DNA from: Poseidonibacter antarcticus
Lineage (GTDB): Bacteria; Campylobacterota; Campylobacteria; Campylobacterales; Arcobacteraceae
Length of the DNA: 64,000 bases
NCBI RefSeq assembly: GCF_003667345.1
Contig: NZ_RCWF01000001.1
Span: 248,001-312,000 of the forward strand
Reading direction: 5' to 3'
In this document: positions 45,896 through 55,522 of the stretch, piece by piece
Position numbering within the stretch: position 1 is the stretch's first letter
Layout of the letters: each line of letters begins with the position of its first letter
Position numbers and translations under genes: made by a program
The notes under the pieces: model-generated
What the model was told of the DNA's origin: nothing
Databases searched by the model: none
The model's input: the letters and a program-made list of their open reading frames with translations, nothing else

Positions 45896-47260
45896 CTAAT
45901 GTGTTGTACAAACAGAGCAAACATCAAAGCTTCTCAATATTATTTTGGCTATTTCAATATTTGGTGAACCAATAATTGCTTCTTGTGCTACGCCATTTTC
46001 ATTTTTATTTTTAGGTCCTAGATTCCAAACTGTTGGGGTAATCACATCGTAGTTTTTTATTTTTCCATTTTGAATTATTACATTATGATATAAAGAACCA
46101 CGACATGCTTCTACTACCGCTTTTCCTTGTCCATTTTCAATATCTTTTAATGAGTATTTTGGTTTTATAAAAGACTCTTCTGATATATCTACTTTTGAAA
46201 TAAGATTTTTAGTACTTTCTAATAAATGGGCTAATTCATCCATTCTTGCTAGAACCCGAACCATTGCAGAGTCATTGTACTGCTTGTGTAATTCTTTTAT
46301 AAACTTTCTATTTGACTCTTTAGAAATTAAAGCACGTGATAAAGGTCCTGTTTCAAAAAAAGAATTATTATAACTTACACTTTTAGACCAAGTTGTTTTT
46401 GAAGAGTTATTCTCTTCTTTATTTAAGCTAAAGGTATGTTCACTGCTCTCTTTTATTTTTCCTAAATCAATTTTATATGCGGTTCTTTGTCTAATTATTC
46501 CTTCATCAAATAATGAAGAGGAAGCTAATGAAATAAATCTATCGTGAGAAGTTCCTAATTTTTGTAAAGAATTAGTTATTGCAATATTTTTAAAATATTC
46601 TAAATCACCTTTTAATAAATCTAAATCTTTGATATTTGAAAAAGATAAATATGTATCAAAATCAACTCCACTTATAGAGTTTTCAAAAAATCTAATCGCA
46701 TAATCCATATAGTTTTGAATTGAAGTGAGTTCCAATAATGTTGGATCACTCATAACACCACCTGGAATCATATATGAAGTATGAGGCCATTGTCCACCAA
46801 TAAGTGCTAAACCTTTTATAGTTTCACTTGCAGTTTTTGAAGCTTCTAACCATCTGCTTCCTTTAAGCGGTGTATAAATTCCTAAATCAGAATTTTGCAG
46901 TTTTACAATATCTGGCATAATAAACATATAGAACCATTTTATATGAGAATCAATAATTTCAATATTAAGACCTATTTCTCTTAATAATAAAGATTTAGGA
47001 GTTAAAGTCAAAGGTTCATTTAAATTTTTATAAATATCTTCCAAAGCTTCAACACTAGCTTTTAAATGAGCTTGTCCGCAAATACCACAAATTCTTGGAG
47101 TATATACAAGTGCATCAAGTGGTGATTTTCCTTTTAAAATATATTCAAAACCTCTAAAGTTTAAAAAATCTATTGAAGCATCACAAATAACACCATTTTT
47201 CCAAGAACACGATAACTTTGCTTCGCCTTCAATTCTTTCAACTAAATCAATTGTTTTCAT
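45896..47260 (-). CDS. Second [NiFe]-hydrogenase large subunit, no C-terminal extension
   Basis: The 454-residue subunit has L1 PRICGICGQAH (near residues 55-65) and L2 SFDVCSVCTTH, where the histidine is the very last residue. It therefore needs no maturation protease. This trait is typical of the group 2 type, including H2-sensing HupV/HoxC. It is shorter than HydB and only distantly like it. The pair with the small subunit encoded upstream has no Tat signal, so the enzyme is cytoplasmic. Whether it is an H2 sensor or a soluble uptake enzyme cannot be decided from sequence alone. Confidence 0.88.
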   Translation of the reverse strand: MKTIDLVERIEGEAKLSCSWKNGVICDASIDFLNFRGFEYILKGKSPLDALVYTPRICGICGQAHLKASVEALEDIYKNLNEPLTLTPKSLLLREIGLNIEIIDSHIKWFYMFIMPDIVKLQNSDLGIYTPLKGSRWLEASKTASETIKGLALIGGQWPHTSYMIPGGVMSDPTLLELTSIQNYMDYAIRFFENSISGVDFDTYLSFSNIKDLDLLKGDLEYFKNIAITNSLQKLGTSHDRFISLASSSLFDEGIIRQRTAYKIDLGKIKESSEHTFSLNKEENNSSKTTWSKSVSYNNSFFETGPLSRALISKESNRKFIKELHKQYNDSAMVRVLARMDELAHLLESTKNLISKVDISEESFIKPKYSLKDIENGQGKAVVEACRGSLYHNVIIQNGKIKNYDVITPTVWNLGPKNKNENGVAQEAIIGSPNIEIAKIILRSFDVCSVCTTH

Positions 47261-47262
47261 AT

Positions 47263-48156
47263 TTATTCCATTAGCTTTTTATTTAATCTATCTATTTTAA
47301 AAGTTTTTGCAATTCCTGTAAGTGATAAATATGCACGTTTTGAAATACCTAAAGGTACATCTTGAGGTATTCCAATATTCTTCTTAGTTTCTAGCATATC
47401 ATTTCTTGGAAAGTCATTTTCAGTACAGCCAATACATGGCATCCCTACTCTTGTTTTTGAGCTAATATCATTCCATAATATTTTATTACATGAACTATGT
47501 GTCATAGGACCTCGACATCCTTGCTCATAAAATAAGCAACCCTCTTTTTCTCCAAAAGAGCCTTCTATTTTCCATTCAAAGTATTCATTTCTAGTACATC
47601 CGTGATGTGCTAAAGTACTATATAATTCAATAGGTCTTTTTTCTTTATCTAAAGATATTTTTCCATAAGCTTTTAGGGTAAAAAGAGTTTGAAGTATCCA
47701 TTCTGGATGAACAGGACAGCCATTTAGATTTATAATTTCGTGTTTTAAGTTTTTTAATATCTTTTCATTTATATTTTCTTTGATTCCAGAAATAGTTTTA
47801 TCTTCTTCAAATTTTTTATGAATACCACCATAACAAGCACAAGAACCAACTGCAATAATATAATTTGCTTTTAATGCAAGTTTATTTAATAAGTCATTAG
47901 TTGTACTGTTTTTAAGTGCAAATATATCTTTATTTGAAGAAATAGCACCCTCAACTAATAAATAATCAATTTTTTCTTTTTGATTTAAAATATCTTCAAG
48001 TGTTTTATCAACAGTTAAAGAAGGATGATAGATAAGATCAAAACTATTTAAAAACAGTTCTAATCTTGCAGAATTTGCACTTAAGAGTGAGTGAGTATTA
48101 CCATTACAAGTAATAGCTTGAAACCATACAATTGTAGGTTTTTGCTTATTCGTCAT
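47263..48156 (-). CDS. Second [NiFe]-hydrogenase small subunit, cytoplasmic
   Basis: The 297-residue subunit has no signal peptide and no membrane anchor. Ligand motifs are ITCNGN (Cys17, Asn20 in place of the usual second Cys), VGSCACYGG, NGCPVHPEW, HHGCTRNEY, then GCLFYEQGCRGPMTHSSC and MPCIGC, enough for three clusters except for the altered proximal ligand. It starts inside the end of the TetR gene (11-base overlap), so regulator and hydrogenase are made together. It pairs with the extension-less large subunit encoded next. Confidence 0.88.
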   Translation of the reverse strand: MTNKQKPTIVWFQAITCNGNTHSLLSANSARLELFLNSFDLIYHPSLTVDKTLEDILNQKEKIDYLLVEGAISSNKDIFALKNSTTNDLLNKLALKANYIIAVGSCACYGGIHKKFEEDKTISGIKENINEKILKNLKHEIINLNGCPVHPEWILQTLFTLKAYGKISLDKEKRPIELYSTLAHHGCTRNEYFEWKIEGSFGEKEGCLFYEQGCRGPMTHSSCNKILWNDISSKTRVGMPCIGCTENDFPRNDMLETKKNIGIPQDVPLGISKRAYLSLTGIAKTFKIDRLNKKLME

Positions 48157-48739
48157 ACTTTAATGCTCGATATATATTATCAGCAACAGCATCTGAATAA
48201 AAAAGTAACTCTTTTTCTAGTACTTTTTCACCACTTAAAAAAGCAAATCCACCAAGACAACCCATAATCATTGCAAAAGCAGGGAAAAAGTCTTGTTCTC
48301 TAAACTCTTTATTTTGAGCACCTTCATCTAAAAGAATCATAACTTCTGTTACAAATTCTCCTACACAAATAAAACCTTCACAACCTTGATTAAATACTTC
48401 TCTATTAGATAAGTATACTCTTAAAAAGTATTCAACTACCTCAGGTGATTTAGTAACATTTTGTAAGTATCTTCTAGTAAATAAATATATTTTTTCTTTT
48501 GAAGTTATTTCCATCTCATTTACATTTCTTAACTCTTTAGCTAAAACATTTGTAGAATATTTAATAGCATATTTAGCAAGTTCTTCTTTAGAAGAAAAAT
48601 AATTATACATATTTCCAACACTCATTTTCATTGCTTTTGCAATATCTGGAATTGTAGTATTATAAAAACCTTTTGTAGAAAATAGTTTTAGTGAGTTTTC
48701 AATTATAGAGTTTTTTTTTATCTCTTTAGCTACTGAAAT
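48146..48739 (-). CDS. TetR-family regulator, apparent ATT start
   Basis: Read from the first ATG at 48629-48631 the protein is only 161 residues and lacks its first DNA-binding helices. The frame continues upstream for 36 more codons and encodes a proper TetR start: NSIIENSLKLFSTKGFYNTTIPDIAKAM then KMSVGNMYNYFSSKEEL. No ATG, GTG or TTG exists in that stretch. ATT at 48737-48739 follows AAGGA by six or seven bases, giving 197 residues, the normal TetR length. The C-terminal domain resembles YcdC/TetR_C-type helices. It is coupled to the soluble hydrogenase genes and probably controls hydrogenase expression. Confidence 0.75.
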   Translation of the reverse strand: MSVAKEIKKNSIIENSLKLFSTKGFYNTTIPDIAKAMKMSVGNMYNYFSSKEELAKYAIKYSTNVLAKELRNVNEMEITSKEKIYLFTRRYLQNVTKSPEVVEYFLRVYLSNREVFNQGCEGFICVGEFVTEVMILLDEGAQNKEFREQDFFPAFAMIMGCLGGFAFLSGEKVLEKELLFYSDAVADNIYRALKYDE

Positions 48740-49046
48740 GATTTATCCTTGAGAATCTTATTTTACATATAATAGTACATTTCATATTAATAAAAAGTGA
48801 ATTTTGCTTAATGTAATTAAATTATCAAAAGAGTAATTTTATCACTAAAATTTAACAAATTTGTTAATAACTAATAATTAATGAACAGATTTTATATATA
48901 AAATACATAAGTATCCAAAAAATTGCATATTATTTACACTATTTTATACTTATTCTGTCAAGTTATAAGTTACAATATAAGCTAACTATTGAACTTATTT
49001 ACTTAAATAATAGTTATAACTATTAAACTAGCTAGAAAGGTCTAGA
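48740..49046. other. 307-base divergent promoter region
   Basis: This is non-coding AT-rich DNA between the TetR gene and the symporter gene. It holds two perfect palindromes: TTAACAAATTTGTTAA (48852-48867) and an 18-base one at 49008-49025. I see no small gene or RNA gene. Confidence 0.5.
49008..49025. promoter_or_regulatory. 18-base perfect palindrome before the AGCS gene
   Basis: TAATAGTTATAACTATTA has perfect 9-base arms and ends 21 bases before the symporter ATG, the usual place for a repressor operator. The regulator is unknown. Confidence 0.45.
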
Positions 49047-50558
49047 ATGAAAGTATTAAAAAAAATACTATTTTACATAGTATTATTATGCTCACCAAGT
49101 ATAATGTTTGCTGAAGAACTCGTGGGATTTGATCAAAAAGTTGATCAATTTTTCAGTAATTACTTAGGTTGGTTTGCAAATACCATTTTTTATGGTGTAA
49201 AAATCGAAGATGGTGTAACATTTCCCTTAATTGTAGGTTGGCTATTTGTAGCAGCTATTGTCTTTACATTTTATTTTGGTTTTATTCAATTTAAACAAAT
49301 CAAATTATCTATAGATATAGTATCAGGAAAGTTTACAAATCCTGATGTAAAAGAAAAAGGTGAAGTTTCACATTTCCAAGCACTTACGACTGCATTGTCA
49401 GGTACTGTAGGTCTTGGTAATATTGCAGGGGTTGGTGTTGCATTAGCAATTGGTGGACCAGGGGCAACTTTTTGGATGATTGTTTGTGGTTTATTTGGAA
49501 TGGCTTCAAAATTCACAGAGTGTACTTTGGGTGTAAAATATAGAAATGAACATGCAGATGGAACAGTATCAGGTGGTCCAATGCATTATTTAACAAAAGC
49601 ATTTAAAGAAAAAGGAAGTCCAAGAATTGGTAGAATTTTAGCAGTTGGTTTTGCTATTATGACAATATTTGCAACACTTGGTGCTGGTAATATGTTCCAA
49701 GGAAATCAAGCTAATGCAATGATTGTTCAAACATTTGGATTAGATGCTGGGTATGGTTGGATTACAGGTGTTGTTATGGCTGTTTTAGTTGCATCGGTTA
49801 TTATAGGTGGAATGCCTGCAATTGCTACAGTTACTTCTAAACTTGTTCCTTTTATGGCAGCTTTATACATAGGAATGGCAATTATTGTTTTAGCAGCACA
49901 TTATGATCAAATAGGAAATGCTTTTGAGCAAATTTTTGTTGGAGCATTTACAGGTGCTGGTGTTGCTGGTGGTTTTATTGGAGCATTAATTCAAGGTTTA
50001 AAAAGAGCTACATTTTCAAATGAAGCTGGTGTTGGATCAGCAGCTATTGCCCATTCAGCGGTAAAAACAAAAGAACCAATTACAGAAGGTTTAGTTTCAT
50101 TACTCGAACCATTTATTGATACAGTTGTAATTTGTACTATTACTGCTTTAGTTATTACTATTTCAGGAATGAATACAGGTGAATTAAGTGGAGTAAAATT
50201 AACAGCTGCTGCATTTACTGAAACTGCTTCTATTTTTGAATACTTATTAGCAATTGCTGTAATTATGTTTGCATTCTCTACTATGATTTCATGGTCGTAT
50301 TATGGTTTAAAAGCATGGACTTATCTTTTTGGTAAAACAAAAATTACTGAACTTGTTTATAAAGCTTTATTTTGTATATTCGTAGTTATTGGTGCAAGTA
50401 TTAGTTTTGGAGCTGTTATTGACTTCTCTGATGCTGCATTATTTGCAATGTCTATATTTAATATAATTGGGCTATATTATTTAATGCCTATTGTTAAAGC
50501 AGAGTTAAAATCTTTCCTAGCAAGAGTTGAATCTGGTGAAATTAAAAAATACCGATAG
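49047..50558 (+). CDS. Sodium:alanine/glycine symporter (AGCS family)
   Basis: The 503-residue transporter has about 11 helices after a signal-like first helix. Family motifs are ATALSGTVGLGNIAGVGVAL, GGPGATFWMIVCGLFGM and KRATFSNEAGVGSAAIAHSA. It takes up alanine or glycine with sodium. Amino acids are main carbon sources for Arcobacter-like bacteria, so this fits a nutrient-uptake role. It is a single gene with its own promoter palindrome and a terminator after it. Confidence 0.95.
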   Translation: MKVLKKILFYIVLLCSPSIMFAEELVGFDQKVDQFFSNYLGWFANTIFYGVKIEDGVTFPLIVGWLFVAAIVFTFYFGFIQFKQIKLSIDIVSGKFTNPDVKEKGEVSHFQALTTALSGTVGLGNIAGVGVALAIGGPGATFWMIVCGLFGMASKFTECTLGVKYRNEHADGTVSGGPMHYLTKAFKEKGSPRIGRILAVGFAIMTIFATLGAGNMFQGNQANAMIVQTFGLDAGYGWITGVVMAVLVASVIIGGMPAIATVTSKLVPFMAALYIGMAIIVLAAHYDQIGNAFEQIFVGAFTGAGVAGGFIGALIQGLKRATFSNEAGVGSAAIAHSAVKTKEPITEGLVSLLEPFIDTVVICTITALVITISGMNTGELSGVKLTAAAFTETASIFEYLLAIAVIMFAFSTMISWSYYGLKAWTYLFGKTKITELVYKALFCIFVVIGASISFGAVIDFSDAALFAMSIFNIIGLYYLMPIVKAELKSFLARVESGEIKKYR

Positions 50559-50574
50559 TAAAAAAATAAATTAA

Positions 50575-50606
50575 AATATCTTCAGTCTAAAAAGACTGAG
50601 GATATT
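50575..50606. terminator. Bidirectional terminator hairpin
   Basis: Thirteen-base arms AATATCTTCAGTC and GACTGAGGATATT (one mismatch pair) enclose a loop of six bases (TAAAAA). It lies between the convergent AGCS and NSS transporter genes and is followed by T-rich sequence on the plus strand. Confidence 0.7.
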
Positions 50607-50615
50607 TCTCTTTAT

Positions 50616-51962
50616 TTAAAATTTAAATATTCCCGTCTCATTCAAAATTACTAAAATAAGTGCAATAGGAATAATATATCTAACCATAAAGAACCATACT
50701 TTTGTAATAGTTTTACCTAATAAAGGTATTAACTCAGCATTGATTTTATTTTCATCCATAAAGTGACCTACAAATACAACTACTAAAATTCCTCCTAAAG
50801 GAACTAAAACAGTAGAAGCTACAAAATCTAACCAATCAAATAGATTTTTACTTCCTATCATTAACATAGGTGAATAATCAGTAATATTTGATAATAATGC
50901 TGCAATACCTAATATATAAAAGAAAAGACTACAAATAAGTGCAGCTTTTAATCTTGTATAATTAAATCTATTTACGAAAAAAGAAACCATTGGTTCTAAC
51001 ATTGAAATAGCAGATGTGATACCAGCAAAAGCAATAGCTATAAAAAATAAAATAGCTAGAAATGTACCAATACTTCCAAACTCATAAAATACAGATGGAA
51101 GAGAAATAAATACAAGCCCTGCTCCTTTTGTAGACTCAGCACCTTTATCAAATAATAATGTAAAGATAATAAGACCAGCGATAATTGCAACTAAGGTATC
51201 AATAACTGCGATTATTAATGATGATTTTACAATATTAACATGCTTAGGAAGTGATGCTGCATATGTGATAATAATACCCATACCTAAAGATAAAGTATAA
51301 AAAGCTTGCCCAATAGCTACAATAATTGCTTCTGAACTTAACTTCGTAAAATCAGGATTAAACATAAAAGTTACAGCTTTTGAAAAACTTTCAACAGAAA
51401 GAGAATATATAAAAAGAATTGATAAAATCAATGCTAATAAAGGCATTAAAATCTTATTGATTCTTTCAATTCCATCCTTTACCCCATTTAAAATAATAGA
51501 AGTAACTAATACAAATACAATTGTATGATACATAAATTGAGTTTGTAAATCTGATGTTAGTAATGTCATAAAGATATTTTTTGATTCTTCAATATTTGAA
51601 GGTAAAGATTGAAAAGAAACTACAATATAATGAAAAATCCAACCAATTACAACAGAATAATAAGATAGAATAATCAAAGGAACGATTACCATAAAACCAG
51701 CATATTTCCAAAGATTTTTTTTCTTAGTTGCTAAATTTTCAAACATACTAACAGCATCGCTTTGACCTAATTTCCCAATTAAAAGCTCTGCAATTAATAC
51801 AAATATCCCAATAAACAAAGCAGTTATTAAATATACTAAAACAAATGCACCACCACCATATTCTCCTGTAACATAAGGAAACTTCCAAATATTACCTAAA
51901 CCAACAGCCGAACCAACCGCTGCTAAAATAAATCCAAACCTACTAAATCGTACTGTACTCAT
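50616..51962 (-). CDS. Sodium-dependent transporter (NSS/SNF family)
   Basis: The 448-residue protein has 11-12 helices and opens with the family signature GFILAAVGSAVGLGNIWKFPYVTGEYGGGAFVLVYL, which forms the sodium and substrate site in LeuT-type proteins. Bacterial members carry amino acids such as tryptophan, tyrosine or leucine with sodium. The substrate is not predictable here. It is convergent with the AGCS transporter gene. Confidence 0.95.
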   Translation of the reverse strand: MSTVRFSRFGFILAAVGSAVGLGNIWKFPYVTGEYGGGAFVLVYLITALFIGIFVLIAELLIGKLGQSDAVSMFENLATKKKNLWKYAGFMVIVPLIILSYYSVVIGWIFHYIVVSFQSLPSNIEESKNIFMTLLTSDLQTQFMYHTIVFVLVTSIILNGVKDGIERINKILMPLLALILSILFIYSLSVESFSKAVTFMFNPDFTKLSSEAIIVAIGQAFYTLSLGMGIIITYAASLPKHVNIVKSSLIIAVIDTLVAIIAGLIIFTLLFDKGAESTKGAGLVFISLPSVFYEFGSIGTFLAILFFIAIAFAGITSAISMLEPMVSFFVNRFNYTRLKAALICSLFFYILGIAALLSNITDYSPMLMIGSKNLFDWLDFVASTVLVPLGGILVVVFVGHFMDENKINAELIPLLGKTITKVWFFMVRYIIPIALILVILNETGIFKF

Positions 51963-52088
51963 ATATATCCTTAAAAATAAAGCTTAAATATTATCTAAAG
52001 TAGCTTTAAAAAAAATAATTTAAAAGGAATAATGAAAGTTAAAATTGAAAAATTGAAAAAAAAGTGTGGGGGAAAAGAGGAGAAGACG

Positions 52089-52118
52089 TAGATAAGTTAG
52101 GAGGACCTAACTTATCTA
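52089..52118 (-). terminator. Strong hairpin downstream of acnB
   Basis: Perfect 13-base arms (TAGATAAGTTAGG and its complement) enclose a 4-base loop, 12 bases after the acnB stop. A T-rich run follows only some 35 bases later on the minus strand, so it may act as a terminator or protect the mRNA end. The rest of the 167-base gap to the NSS gene shows nothing further. Confidence 0.65.
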
Positions 52119-52129
52119 TGAAATAGTTC

Positions 52130-54703
52130 TTAAGAGTGAACTAAGTTTGTTAATTGTTCTGGAGAAACTTGGTTGAAGTTTAAGTATTTATAAACACCCT
52201 CTTTGTTTTTCTCAGTAATTTTCTTAGGTACAATTTCCATGTACTCAGCTTTTGTTGGAAGTCTACCTAAAAGTGCAGTTACTGCAGCAACTTCAGCAGA
52301 TCCAAGATAAACTTGAGAACCTTTTCCTAATCTATTATCAAAGTTTCTTGTAGATGTAGAGAATACAGCTGCACCTTCAGAAACTGATGCTTGGTTACCC
52401 ATACATAATGAACAACCAGGAATTTCAAGTCTTGCACCCGCAGCTGCAAAGATTGAGTAATACCCTTCTTCAGTTAATTGTTCTTTATCCATTTTTGTTG
52501 GTGGTGCAACCCATAATTTAGTTGGAACTTCACCTTCACCTTTAAGTACTTCACCTAAAGCTCTGAATAATCCGATATTAGTCATACAAGAACCTACAAA
52601 TACTTCATCAATATTTTTAATTCTTTTATCATCAGCTAAAATGTTAGTTAATGTATCAACATCATCTGGATCATTTGGACAAGCTAAGATTGGCTCAGTA
52701 ATTGTATTTAAATCAATTTCAATAGTTGCAGAATATTGAGCATCTGCATCTGGAGTAATTAATTCAGGATTAGCAATCCATTCTCTCATTTTATCAGCTC
52801 TTCTTTGAAGTGTTCTAGCATCTTCATAACCTTCTTCAATCATTTTTTCGATTAAAGCAATATTTGAAGATAAGTACTCAATAATTGGTTCTTTATCTAA
52901 TTGAACAGAACAAGCTGCTGCTGATCTTTCTGCTGCTGAATCTGATAATTCGAATGCTTGTTCAACTTTTAAGTCTGGTAAACCTTGAATTTCAATAATT
53001 GTTCCAGCGAATACATTTTTTTTACCTTTTTTCTCAACAGTTAATAAACCATCTTGAATAGCTTGGTAAGGAATAGCATTAACTAAATCTCTTAAAGTAA
53101 TTCCTGGTTGCATTTCACCTTTGAATTTAACTAAAACAGATTCAGGCATAGTTAAAGGCATAGCACCTGTTACAGCTGCGAATGCGATAAGACCAGAACC
53201 AGCTGGGAATGAAATACCAATTGGGAATCTTGTATGAGAATCTCCACCAGTACCAACAGTATCTGGTAAACATAATCTATTTAACCATGAGTGAATAACA
53301 CCATCACCTGGTCTTAATGTAACTCCACCTCTTGAAGAAATAAATTCAGGTAAAGTATGTCTTAATTTAATATCTGCAGGTTTTGGATAAGCTGCTGTAT
53401 GACAGAATGATTGCATAACCATATCAGCACCAAATGATAATGCTGCTAATTCTTTAATCTCATCTCTAGTCATTGGTCCAGTTGTATCTTGTGATCCAAC
53501 AGTTGTAGCAATTGGTTCAACATACATACCAGGTTTAACACCTTCAATACCACACGCTCGTCCAACCATTTTTTGTGCTTGAGTAAATCCTTTACCATTA
53601 TCAGCAGGTTGTGTAGGAGCTATAAATGCAGTAGTAGGTTCTAATCCTAAAGTTTCTCTTGCTTTTACAGTAAGACCTTTACCAATAATTAATGGAATTC
53701 TTCCACCTGCTCTCATTTCATCTGTTAATGTATTTGGAGCTAAATCGAACTCAGAAACAGTTTTACCATCTTTAATGATTTCACCAGCATATGGTTTTAA
53801 AGTAATAACATCACCAGTTTCTAAAGCATCAACAGAAGCTTCAATTGGTAAACATCCTGAATCTTCTGCAGTATTGAAGAAAATTGGAGCAATAATAGAA
53901 CCAATAACAACACCACCAGTTCTTTTATTTGGAACACCAGGGATATCTCTACCCATGTGCCATTGAACTGAGTTAATTCCAGATTTTCTAGATGAACCAG
54001 TACCAACAACATCACCAACATATGCTAATGGATTACCTTTAGCTTTAAGTTCTTCCATTGTTTCTAATGGATTTTCCATTCTTGATTGTAACATTGCAGT
54101 TGCATGTAAAGGAATATCTGATCTAGTAAATGCAACAGTTGCAGGAGATAAATCATCTGTATTTGTTTCACCAGGAATTTTATAAACTGTTAAAGTAATT
54201 TCTTCTTCTAATGCAGGTTTATTAGTAAACCATTCTGCATTTGCCCAAGACTCAATAACTTCTTTTGCTTTAGCATTTCCAGCATCCATTAAATCTTTAA
54301 CATCATTAAATGCATCATATACTAAAATAGTATTTTTTAATTCAGTTGCAGCTGCTTCTGCAACTTCATCAATTTTAAGTGCTTCGATTAATGGAGTAAC
54401 ATTAAATCCACCCATCATTGTTCCTAAAATTCTTACAGCTTCAGCTTTTGAAATTACTGAACATGTAACATTTCCTTGAACAATGTCATTTAGAAATGCA
54501 GCTTTTACATAAGCAGCATCATCAACACCTGGATTGATTTTATTATTGAATAAATCTAAACAATAATCTGCTTCTTTAACTGGATCAGCTTTTAATAATT
54601 CAACTAACTCAGCAGTTTGCTCAGCAGTTAAAGCTAATGGAGGTAGTCCACCTTCATTTTGTCTTTCTTCTGTATGCGCTTTATAATTAACTAATAAACT
54701 CAT
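52130..54703 (-). CDS. acnB: Aconitate hydratase B
   Basis: This 857-residue AcnB-type aconitase converts citrate to isocitrate in the TCA cycle. It has the AcnB-specific N-terminal HEAT-like domain (1-160), then the swivel domain (about 165-380; [14 protein letters not shown]) and the catalytic domains. The [4Fe-4S] ligands lie in VGSCMTNIG and [10 protein letters not shown]. AcnB is the only aconitase in many Campylobacterota. The family can also act as an iron-responsive RNA-binding protein when the cluster is lost. Confidence 0.97.
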   Translation of the reverse strand: MSLLVNYKAHTEERQNEGGLPPLALTAEQTAELVELLKADPVKEADYCLDLFNNKINPGVDDAAYVKAAFLNDIVQGNVTCSVISKAEAVRILGTMMGGFNVTPLIEALKIDEVAEAAATELKNTILVYDAFNDVKDLMDAGNAKAKEVIESWANAEWFTNKPALEEEITLTVYKIPGETNTDDLSPATVAFTRSDIPLHATAMLQSRMENPLETMEELKAKGNPLAYVGDVVGTGSSRKSGINSVQWHMGRDIPGVPNKRTGGVVIGSIIAPIFFNTAEDSGCLPIEASVDALETGDVITLKPYAGEIIKDGKTVSEFDLAPNTLTDEMRAGGRIPLIIGKGLTVKARETLGLEPTTAFIAPTQPADNGKGFTQAQKMVGRACGIEGVKPGMYVEPIATTVGSQDTTGPMTRDEIKELAALSFGADMVMQSFCHTAAYPKPADIKLRHTLPEFISSRGGVTLRPGDGVIHSWLNRLCLPDTVGTGGDSHTRFPIGISFPAGSGLIAFAAVTGAMPLTMPESVLVKFKGEMQPGITLRDLVNAIPYQAIQDGLLTVEKKGKKNVFAGTIIEIQGLPDLKVEQAFELSDSAAERSAAACSVQLDKEPIIEYLSSNIALIEKMIEEGYEDARTLQRRADKMREWIANPELITPDADAQYSATIEIDLNTITEPILACPNDPDDVDTLTNILADDKRIKNIDEVFVGSCMTNIGLFRALGEVLKGEGEVPTKLWVAPPTKMDKEQLTEEGYYSIFAAAGARLEIPGCSLCMGNQASVSEGAAVFSTSTRNFDNRLGKGSQVYLGSAEVAAVTALLGRLPTKAEYMEIVPKKITEKNKEGVYKYLNFNQVSPEQLTNLVHS

Positions 54704-55030
54704 ATTATAATGTCTCCTAATTTGATTTAATTTATGGAATGATTATACCACAATGCTCAAAATAAGTATGTACAATTATTGTAAAGAGATGTACAGTTTT
54801 TATTTATGTAAACAAAAGTTACACAAATATCTTACAAAAATAAATATTGACTAAGAATAGCTAGTATAAGCTCTAGGAATACATCTTTTTATCTAATATA
54901 TTATGACTATTTTTATTTTCACACTACTGTAAATAAACTATATTCTTATTTTGTACAATTTCTGTTCGCTATACAATTGTGTAATTCAAAGCTTTGTAAT
55001 ATTATAATTTAATTTAAATATCTACAAAGG
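54704..55030. promoter_or_regulatory. Divergent acnB/thioesterase promoter region with TGTACARTT repeats
   Basis: The 327-base gap holds no gene. TGTACAATT (54769), TGTACAGTT (54790), TGTACAATT (54952) and TATACAATT (54970) form two pairs, one near each gene start. TACAATTATTGTA (54771-54783) is a perfect palindrome. These could be sites for a shared regulator, but such strings are also common in AT-rich DNA. Confidence 0.35.
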
Positions 55031-55474
55031 ATGATTTTGATTAAACAATTAGAAAAAAAGTTACATAATGAAATACCACTAACGAACTTAATGAAATTAA
55101 AAATACATAAGTATAATGATAAAGAACTTATTACAACTGCCCCTTTATCTATTAATATAAATGATAAAGGTACAGCATTTGGTGGAAGTTTAAGTACTAT
55201 AACTATTATTTCAAGCTGGTGTATGTGTTGGTTAATATCAAAAGAGTTGAATATAGATAATAAAAATATCGTTGTTATTAAAAATGAAAACTCGTATTTA
55301 AAACCAGTAAGTAAAGATATTATCTGTTATACAAAGAAACCAAGTCTTGAAGAAATATTAATTGTAAAAGAAAAGATTCAAAGAAAAGGAAGTGCTTCTA
55401 TAAAAATAGAATCAAAGATTATTCAAGACAATCAAATATGTGTAGAATTTAATGGTATTTATGTAATTAATTAA
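55031..55474 (+). CDS. YiiD_C-type thioesterase
   Basis: The 147-residue hot-dog-fold protein matches the thioesterase domain at the C-terminus of YiiD: PLTNLMKLKI at the start, the central helix region NDKGTAFGGSLSTITIISSWCMCWL, and closing strands. It is likely to split acyl-CoA or acyl-ACP thioesters; the substrate is unknown. It stands alone without the acetyltransferase half that YiiD carries. An AAAGGATG ribosome site overlaps the start. The downstream genes follow closely and may be co-transcribed. Confidence 0.8.
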   Translation: MILIKQLEKKLHNEIPLTNLMKLKIHKYNDKELITTAPLSININDKGTAFGGSLSTITIISSWCMCWLISKELNIDNKNIVVIKNENSYLKPVSKDIICYTKKPSLEEILIVKEKIQRKGSASIKIESKIIQDNQICVEFNGIYVIN

Positions 55475-55522
55475 TTTTTCTTATTTTATTTTGATATACT
55501 TTCAAGAAAAATAGGAATACTT

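Noticed and set aside
52020-52090. 19-codon frame starting ATGAAAGTTAAA after the NSS gene
   Set aside because: It is too short, lysine-rich and low in complexity, and it runs into the acnB hairpin; it looks like chance.
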